Both the position numbers and the translations under genes were made by a program. 64,000 nt of DNA, taken from Conus ventricosus. Lineage: Eukaryota; Mollusca; Gastropoda; Neogastropoda; Conidae. How positions within the stretch are numbered: position 1 is the first letter of the stretch; each line of letters opens with the position of its first letter. The stretch covers positions 142,008,971 to 142,072,970 of the forward strand of contig CM031595.1 in the NCBI GenBank assembly GCA_018398815.1, written 5' to 3'. Below, one piece after another: positions 56,656-64,000 of the stretch. Below the pieces are notes generated by a model. It was not told where the DNA came from. It saw only the letters and a program-made list of their open reading frames with translations, and did not search any database.

Positions 56656-59600
56656 GTAAGACTGCCCCTCTGTCTCCCTCTTTGTCTGCATGATAATGTG
56701 TGATGCCTTTGTTGCAGGGCAAGATCTTCTCCAGGGAAACTGTGAAAAGACTGAAGCATGTTGGACACTTCATCACACAGTGTTGTAATGACTGTGTTCA
56801 TGTTGGTCTAGTCTCATGAGTCTGAGACGGTGTCCAACATGTTACTTGTCTTGCTCTCTGTAAGCCGTTGGGTCTATAATCTGATCTTGTGCCTGTCTTA
56901 CTCTGTGAGTCATCGCTTCCTTTTTTTTTAAAGAGTGTCTCTTGTCCTGTTTTGTGCAATGACAATTTGTTGACTTCAGTGTGTTTGCTAATCTGTCATT
57001 CTGTTGTAGTAAATGCATCCCCAGTGTCATTGTATACATCAGCGTCATCACTTGAAGTCATTTCATACCACACACTATTTTTTTTCACTTGTTTTCTTCT
57101 CATAACTTGTGTGTCATTGTGGACATCAATTGTCATCATTTCTGCAGTCTTTATAATTCAGCATATCATTGTGTAAATATATGACTCACTAACACATTGT
57201 GTTGAACATTACTGTTCTTTTGTTATCATCCACCAGTTATACTCAGTCATAGCATCAGTATTAACACTCACCATATCTGACCAGTATTGATATTTATGTA
57301 TATATTTTTTGTTGTTGAATATACGGTAAACATTAGCAGTATCTTCAACATGCTGTACTGAAAATCTCTGTGTATTCACTTCACGCACTGTATTGTGCCA
57401 TTATATCAGTGCAGGCACATACCCATCATATTCATTCAGTAGTATCACATCATTATGGTCATCTGCATTCTGTATTCAGGATAATGAATTAACTAGCTTC
57501 ATTCCTCAGTTTATCAAGACTTGTCTGGTTGACGTGGGCCATCTTCATTACTCTTTTTACACATCCTATTCCTTCCATCAGTGCTGTGATATTATTATGC
57601 TGGAGTACACTACGCATGGCATGCGTGCTGGGTGCTTTCTGACGGAAAAGGAGATCCACGTCAGGTCTGACTGATCTCAACTAATTCTTTGTTAATCTGG
57701 AAGATAAAGAACTGGATATATACTGGAACTAATTATTGTTTGCTAGTCGTTGACACTTTGCATGACCAACCCTGCTTGAAATCCCCCCTTTAAATCTACT
57801 TGAACGATCTGATGTAATTTGATCTGGTTGTTATGATCCTGTAGAATGAAATGTGTGTTCATTGCTTACTGTTTGCTGTGGTTGGTTTTCTTTTTTTTTT
57901 TTTTTATTATTGTGGAATGAAAATAAAGATTTACAGCTAATGAAGTATTGTTCATTATTGGCATGGTTGTGGTTAATTGTTTTGAAGGGATTCCATTTTA
58001 TCATTGTATGTAAAAGAATAATTGTAAATGAGTGGTCTTGGACTTTTGATATGCAGTGCAAGTGAAAGTTGTGCAGTGTTATAGCTGTTATGAATAGCAG
58101 CATGTACAAAGAAAATAGACACAGGTCAGCCGAGGCTTGCAGACATACAGCTACAGTGCATGCCGCCAAGCTTGCACATGCAGAGGACACATGAACTTGA
58201 TCTCCGTCACCTTGGCTTCGTGACATGCGTTGGCCTCGTGGAGGCGTGTGACGGTCAAGGTCAGGTGATGTAGTGCATGTGCTGAAGAGACAGCAAGCAA
58301 CTTGCATGCATGTTGGTGAGCTGCTTGAGGAGAACGCCAACTTCCCCACTCACCTGTTGTGATACTCACCGACTCACTCACCCATCTTCCCACCTCTCAC
58401 CGCCCTTAATTGACCCTGAGCGACTGCATGATGACCTGTGCTGCATGGTGTACTGGACGTGTGAGTAACTTTATATTATCTCCTTGTAACATCTGCTCAT
58501 ACCATGTTGCTTCTAATCCATTGCTGCTCTGATTTCCTGCATCCCATCATCCATGACATTCTGCTCTTCCTGACTTTGTAGGGCAAAAAGGGGGATCAAT
58601 TCATTGTTGACCTGGAAGGGAAACAAGTTGTCTTAATAGGGCCGCAGGGTGGACAGGTTATCTGAATAGGTCTAGAAGAGGGACCAGATGGGCATGAAAG
58701 GAGACAAGTTATCTTCATAGGGCTGGAAGGGAGGCAGAATTATGTTATAGGTCTGGAAGAGGGACAGGTTGTCTGTATTTGGAGGGAGGGCATTTGTAGA
58801 AATGGAAGGGGGACAAGTTTTTTTTGTACATCAGGAAGAAAGACAAGTCTTTGAAAGTCTGCAAGGGGGACAAGTTGTCTTTGTACATCAGGAAGGGGGA
58901 CAAGTTGTCTTTGTACATCAGGAAGGGGGACAAGTGGTCTGTGTACATCAGGAAGGGGACAAGTTGTCTGTGTACATCAGGAAGGGGAACAAGTTGTCTG
59001 TGTACATCAGGAAGGGGGACAAGTTGTCTGTGTACATCAGGAAGGGGGACAAGTTCTCATGTAAGGCTTGAAGGGGAACAAGTTGTCTTCGCTGATCTGG
59101 AAAGGGGATAAGCTGTTGTTGTAAAATGTCTTTGCAGGGTTGGAATAGGGAAAAGTTATCTTTGTTGGGTTGGAATGGTGACAGTTTGTCTTTGTTCAGC
59201 TGGAGAGGGGGCAGGTTGTCTTTGTTTAGCTGGAAGAGGGATGAGTTATCTTTGGATGGCTGGAAGTAGGACAGGTTGTTTTTGTAGGGCTGGAAGGGGG
59301 AGACATCACCATGGAAGGGCTAGCTGTGGAAGTGGTGTATAACTACTATTGAAATGTCCAAAATGACTCTGATGCTAGAGGTATTGAATCTAGTTGGAGT
59401 GGTGGAGGGGAGTATTTGAAAGGGTTTCAAGTGGGCAAGGGGCTGAACGTAAGGATACATATAAGGTTCAGTTATGAAGGGGAGCTATATTTTTTCATGA
59501 GCTACATGGGGAATTTCAGAGGAATGTAATGTTAAGAAGAACATCTGTTGCAAAAGATGCTGTGGGAAATGATCATACTTACTAAATTCTTTTTTTTTTG

Positions 59601-61884
59601 ATTTGATATGCAGAGTAAGTAGACCATCACACTAATAGTAGCTTACAAAGGCATGATAGTATGTGCATTCATCTTTTCTAAAATGATTTACCATAATTAG
59701 ATTAAAAAAAGAAGAAATTATGTAAAACCTGAGTGTTGCTTAAGATGACAAATGTTATGCAACAAAGTTCTTTTATAGCACTGTTATGAATTTTGAAAAC
59801 ATATTCACTTCTGATCACAATTACACCAGTGAATGTCATAATAATTGCATATCTTTAAATGTTCTGTATTAATTGGTCAAATGAAATGAGGTGGTATTCA
59901 TAAGCTAACAGATTTTTTTTTATTAATTGTAAGTTTTGGAGTGTTTTGCTTTAGTTTGTCAAAGCAAAGATTGAGAAGAAACTGATGACACATGTATAAT
60001 CATGAAAATATTACTGAGTTACTTTTTGCCTTGCATGTAAATATATATGCAATATTTCACCATTTACCTTAGTACAGATCTGTATATTCTGGGCTATTCC
60101 CCCAAGCATATTGTTGATGTGATGTATTACTCATGCTCATGTAGGTAAGACCTTTGTGCATCCAGTAATGAATGCCATTGCACAGATATCTTAGATACAT
60201 CCTTAGGGGCATGCATTTACACTGGAAGACAAAACATACAAACCTGTAAATGCTTTACTGCAAAAAAGTCTTCAACTTAAGTACATTGGTATTTACACAA
60301 TATATGGTTGATCAGATGACTGTATGCACATGGTTAGCAAAACCCCAAATGATCATAACTTGTATGAATACAGTTAGTCTAAGGTGTGATTGTGTTGCAG
60401 GTTTGTTGTAACCTACATGATAAAAATTGAGTTAGGATGCCTGTTGTTCTGTGAATGTTATTCAGTTCTGTTGAACTTTGGAATGGGTAATAGCAGAAAG
60501 GAGCTTGGTCATTCTGTATGAGGTGTGGGTGTTATCAGTGCCTTAATATACAGAACCTGGTGCAGGTTGCAGTAACCTACATGTGAAGATTGCGTGTAGC
60601 TGTCACGGTGCAGGATTCTTAAGTTCATTTAGAACACATTACAATCATAAAAATGGTGTTTGGTTCTTTTTGTCATCATGACTTGCCTTCCCTGTGTATG
60701 TAGACCGGAATAGAACACTTAGAACACTGTATTTTAGTCAGTTTATCACTTGTTTTCCCCCGGCTTCCTGCATGCTTATCAATGCATGGATCATGATTTT
60801 GTCCAGCACAGCGCCCACCATCCACACTGATCAGTCAATATTGTCCCATCTTGGCCAGAAGTCATGAGCATCATGTACTGCAACAATTCAGTTTTATGTT
60901 TCTTCATTCTTACCTGCTCAAGCAAATGTCTCACTTCCACCTTGCATGAGTGTTGCCAGTGACAGTAGGGATGCCCACCTCTGAAAAGGAGAGACAAAGA
61001 GGAAAGAGAGCCAAGTTCTTAACCTCAAATTTCAGTACCCAGTCCTCCAAAAAGACCTCTCATAATTTAATCGACTGCTGTAGGGAGAGTTTTTGATTTT
61101 GTTCCTTGATAAACAAACATGCTTTGTGTGTTTTTCACTTTTTTTTTTACTCTTTGCATTCACTTCAATTTCTTTGGATATCTTTTTGCCTCCTTTTTGT
61201 GTGGTTATGTGTTAGAAATTAAGTCTTCTTCTTTCCTTCTTCAATACTTAGAAGAATTTTCAATGAGAACATGAGTTCTTTGTCTAATTGGCCCCCTTTG
61301 ATGTAAATCTGCGTCAGATGCAACAGATGATTCTTGTTGCTGACTCTCACCAGACCATAGTACTTGTGCCCTTTCTCTCCACTTGATCCATTCATATCTG
61401 CTTGACATAGTATTTTCCTATGTGGCATTCACGTTTAGTACTTGACCACCAGGCCAGTCTTGAGTCCGTGACCTGTGTTTTCTTCATGCTCAGCCCCCAC
61501 ACACTTCACACTGATCCATCAATCTTGACCCTTTGTAGTCAAGAGCATTTTATGTTGCAACACTTCAATTTTATGGTTATTTCAGCTTTTCTCAGTCCAA
61601 TAGTGCAGGGAAATCAAAATAAGGCAAGGCGGTTTTACAGATTATAGATTTGTGTTTCTCATAGTCCCTTTCACCTGTATAGTGAGCGAGTGAGGCTGAG
61701 TGTGTGTTTATTTGTGTGAGTGACAGGCCGATGTTTAGCTGAGCTCATCCTGTATATTTCTTGTTCATTCATTGTCTGTGCGTCCGAAGGCACAAACAGT
61801 CTCCAGAAGGAAGACAAAACTATGCAGGACAGCACTGTTGGAGATAGAAGAAAAAAGTGTGTGTCTGCTATGTGTGTTGGACAG
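56656..61884. other. Intron 33 (5.2 kb)
   Basis: No exon found. Contains a minisatellite at 58610-59330. 57000-57480 has decayed repeats. The rest (59330-61884) is AT-rich without recognised elements. A short frame near 61770-61880 is open but has no splice support. Confidence 0.5.
58610..59330. repeat. 30-bp minisatellite, caggaagggggacaagttgt unit
   Basis: Five to seven near-identical 30-bp copies at 58850-59050, with decayed copies on both sides (ggctggaaggg...gacaggttgtctt). Confidence 0.92.
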
Positions 61885-62005
61885 GGTCAGAAGAGGTGGA
61901 GAAACTGGCTCAGCAGCTCCATGTGACTGTGGCCCAGCGGGCGCCACCAGAATTCCTCAAACCGCTGCTGCCTGTGCTGGAAGTGGAACCTGGTCAACCT
62001 GCCAG
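61885..62005 (+). CDS. Exon 34: linker and first part of Ig domain J
   Basis: Acceptor gttggacag, donor gtgagc, phase 1 to 2. Encodes SEEVEKLAQQLHVTVAQRAP, PEFLKPLLPVLEVEPGQPA. Typical A/A' strands; the exon ends inside the B strand. Confidence 0.93.
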
Positions 62006-62741
62006 GTGAGCACTTAGCTTGGCTTATCCACGGCACAGCACCTGTGGTGGCTGCAGTGAGGAATACAGACAAAGTGAAACAGATGTAGTTGTGAAATACT
62101 TAATGTGAAGGAAGAAAGAGGCTTGAAGGAAGAAAGGGGCTTAAGTAGTATGATAGAAGAGCTAACAAATAGAAGACATTCATGTGCTGGTGTTAGGTTA
62201 AGGAGGGAATGGGATGCATGACATTAAAGTAGTTTTTTTTCTTTTTTTCCCCCCCCCCCTGAAGATGGAGTATGGCTGCCTTAATGGCGGGATAAAAAAG
62301 GGCCATACACACAAAACTCCACTGCCTGGCTATAAAGGGAGTGTCCGCAGGAGTATCAGCCTGCGTACGCAGAAAGAAAGAAAGAAAGAAAGTAGTTTTT
62401 CTTGAACCTCCTTTACAGTAAGTGTCACCTGATGTATGGAGCAAGAGCAGGGAAAAGGGGCTTTGGTAACAAATCTTTCTTCAACTTTTATTGAATCTTT
62501 TGAACTCCCGTTATTGCTTTTGCTTCTTTTTTTTTCCACCTCTGTCCTCACTTCAGTCTGTCAGTGATTTGAAGTCTCACCTCCTCAGGGATATATCCCT
62601 GTGTATTGTGAATGAAAGTGCTTCAATTTGTATTTGATAAGTTGTCTTTCCATTTGTATTATGGAATATGTTTCAGCATGTATTACAAAGTGGTAAATTG
62701 CTGTGCACTATGAACTGAATTGTGTTTGTGTCGTGGTCCAG
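62006..62741. other. Intron 34
   Basis: Contains a C-run (about 62250-62260) and a short (GAAA)n at 62370-62392. Confidence 0.6.
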
Positions 62742-62959
62742 ACTGGAAGCGGAATTGTCATCCGTGCCAGTGAACCGTGTAAACTGGTACATCAACGGCC
62801 TTGAGATCCTGCCCACGGATCGCACACGCCTGATTCAAGAGGGCAGAACTGTGGTGCTTGTCATCATCAATTTTGGCCCCAAGGACACCGGCGAGTACAC
62901 CCTCAGAGTGCAGAATGACCTTGGAGAGGTCAGCTGTAAGACCACACTCATTGTCAGAG
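62742..62959 (+). CDS. Exon 35: rest of Ig domain J
   Basis: Acceptor gtggtccag, donor gtcagt, phase 2 to 1. Encodes LEAELSSVPVNRVNWYINGL, VVLVIINFGPKDTGEYTLRV, QNDLGEVSCKTTLIVRG. The B- and F-strand Cys positions are Ala (LEAEL) and Leu (YTLRV), so no canonical disulphide. Last exon in the window; the gene goes on beyond. Confidence 0.94.
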
Positions 62960-64000
62960 GTCAGTGTACAGGGTGGTGATTCTGTTGACTGTGTTTGTTG
63001 GCTGCAGATGTATTTGTAGGTGTTTTTTTATGTGTAGATGACAGTATGGAAGAATAGAAGTATGATAGTATTATAAGATGGTAATTCTTCCTGCTCTTAG
63101 AAGCGAGATTTGGATTGCTCCAGGCATTTCTTATTGAAGTCTGATTTTCATTCAGTGTGAGGTTCATAGTCGCTTTCCTGATAGTGTACACAGTGCACTT
63201 GATTCGATCAAGAATTCATTGTCAACTGGAGATATACCGTTTTAATACTTTTCTCAGGTTTATTGTTGACATACCTTTTGATGGAGGAACCAGCAATAGA
63301 GTATTCCTGATTTCCTAATGGAATTTGTTTCTAGATGGTTGATTGGGGGATGGAAAGAAAGGGGTAGGAATGGTGGGGCAGGAATGAAAGGGGTTGGGGT
63401 TAGGGTGGGTAGAAGGTGGGGTGTAGATGGGTTCTGGTGCTTCTCTGAGAAGTTTAGAATCGTTTTTTTTTTTCAGGCAACCCTTTTTTCATGAAGGAGC
63501 TGTTTAGTGTTTCTTGCAGTGATTCTGTATTATTTTTGTATTTAGATGTGGGATAAAGGAGAATGTATTTATGATAAATTTAGAGTTAATGAATGAAAAC
63601 AAGTCAGTAAATATTTTTAAATTAAGAGACAGGAATGGTGTGTCTTTCAGTCAAGAAAACGGTAAAAAATGTGGTGATTTCACTTAACATTTGGTTTGAA
63701 AGAAACAGTATTTCTGAGAGTGAAATTATGAATGGGAGTGGTTTCAAACTAGTGACAGTGCAGTGGTATTTCTAATGAAAACAGAAAGAGGAATGTAATA
63801 ATTTCACTTAACATTTGTTTCTGGACATGTATGAGAGCAGTAGTATTTCTCATAGTGAAGTAAAAAATCAGGAACGAAGGAATTCTACTGTTTGTAGGAA
63901 TTCTACTGTTTGTATAGGCATTTAACAGTTAGGTATTTAGTGCTTCCAGGAAGCATTTGTTTCTTACACTGCCACGTGGGTTGAACAGGTAAAGAGAAGG
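62960..64000. other. Intron 35, to the window end
   Basis: G-rich stretch at 63340-63430 and decayed repeats at 63620-63900; no exon recognised. Confidence 0.5.

Larger units (their letters stand above)
1041..62959 (+). other. Partial titin-like (kettin/Sallimus-type) muscle gene, 35 exons, both ends outside window
   Basis: All supported coding exons lie on the plus strand and their splice phases agree in series, with one exception (exon 25). They encode ten I-set Ig domains in two groups (three, then seven) around a Pro/Ala/Val/Lys-rich disordered block. Kettin-like hallmarks are Ig domains joined by short charged linkers, the G-strand followed by an IIMDTQLPGEG-type linker, and an Ig with the pattern YDFGFVSLDI. 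Known family members span Z-disc and I-band and act as elastic scaffolds in invertebrate muscle; that role is inferred here from family. No kinase or Fn3 domain is visible, so twitchin/projectin is less likely for this part, although either could lie outside the window. No start or stop codon of the gene is included. Confidence 0.85.

Noticed and set aside
58157..58393. Antisense frames near tight CCAC/GTGA sites that look like splice signals
   Set aside because: No protein similarity and inconsistent with the neighbouring Ig exons' phases.
1..64000. tRNA, rRNA, riboswitch or bacterial operon signals
   Set aside because: None seen by eye; sequence character is that of an animal intron-rich gene.

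Overview
This window looks like the inside of one very large, intron-rich animal gene, transcribed left to right. I infer an invertebrate, most likely a mollusc: the proteins resemble the kettin/Sallimus/titin-like muscle proteins of invertebrates, and the introns carry long TG/CA tracts, minisatellites, DIRS-type and piggyBac-like elements. The species cannot be named from sequence alone. I see no bacterial genes, rRNA, tRNA or CRISPR array.

I assembled 35 exons (1041 to 62959) by joining splice sites whose phases agree from one exon to the next. They total about 5.5 kb, or roughly 1,830 codons (under 9% of the window). Neither the start codon nor the stop codon of the gene is inside the window. 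Layout of the protein: (a) 1041-9658, a charged linker and three I-set immunoglobulin (Ig) domains, each split over two exons; (b) 11190-36683, a low-complexity block made of small exons, some rich in Pro/Ala/Val/Lys and some carrying a recurring motif of about 33 residues (core GPVQxISYAS); every intron junction in this block is phase 2, so exons could be skipped singly or in groups without breaking the frame; (c) 38345-62959, seven more Ig domains joined by kettin-like linkers, one with a long charged segment. The expected role is that of a sarcomeric spring and scaffold: Ig domains that bind along filaments, separated by a disordered extensible segment of PEVK type.

The introns hold at least eight recognisable transposable element copies. 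These are a degraded DIRS-like tyrosine-recombinase retrotransposon (18929-25091) with inverted terminal repeats and an internal complementary region; a TTAA-flanked piggyBac-like MITE (24143-24817) inserted into that region; a piggyBac relic (3711-6067) that keeps N-terminal and C-terminal zinc-finger segments but no core; a third TTAA-flanked MITE (27697-28263); two hAT-like elements with apparent 6-bp target duplications (8040-8915 and 45799-47235); a TA-flanked element (53053-54705) with a short retroposon nested in it and marked by a 13-bp duplication; and an antisense LINE 3' fragment (43772-44480). An antisense OTU-protease-like fragment (about 40736-41180) lies in the largest intron of the second half.

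Much of the remaining intron DNA is tandem repeat: long TG/CA tracts, several minisatellites (23, 29, 30, 49 and 18/108 bp units), and many decayed older arrays. Two exons have reading-frame irregularities (around 47700 and 55587-55610) that look like assembly errors or real small indels. A run of 66 G at 22842-22907 should be treated with suspicion.
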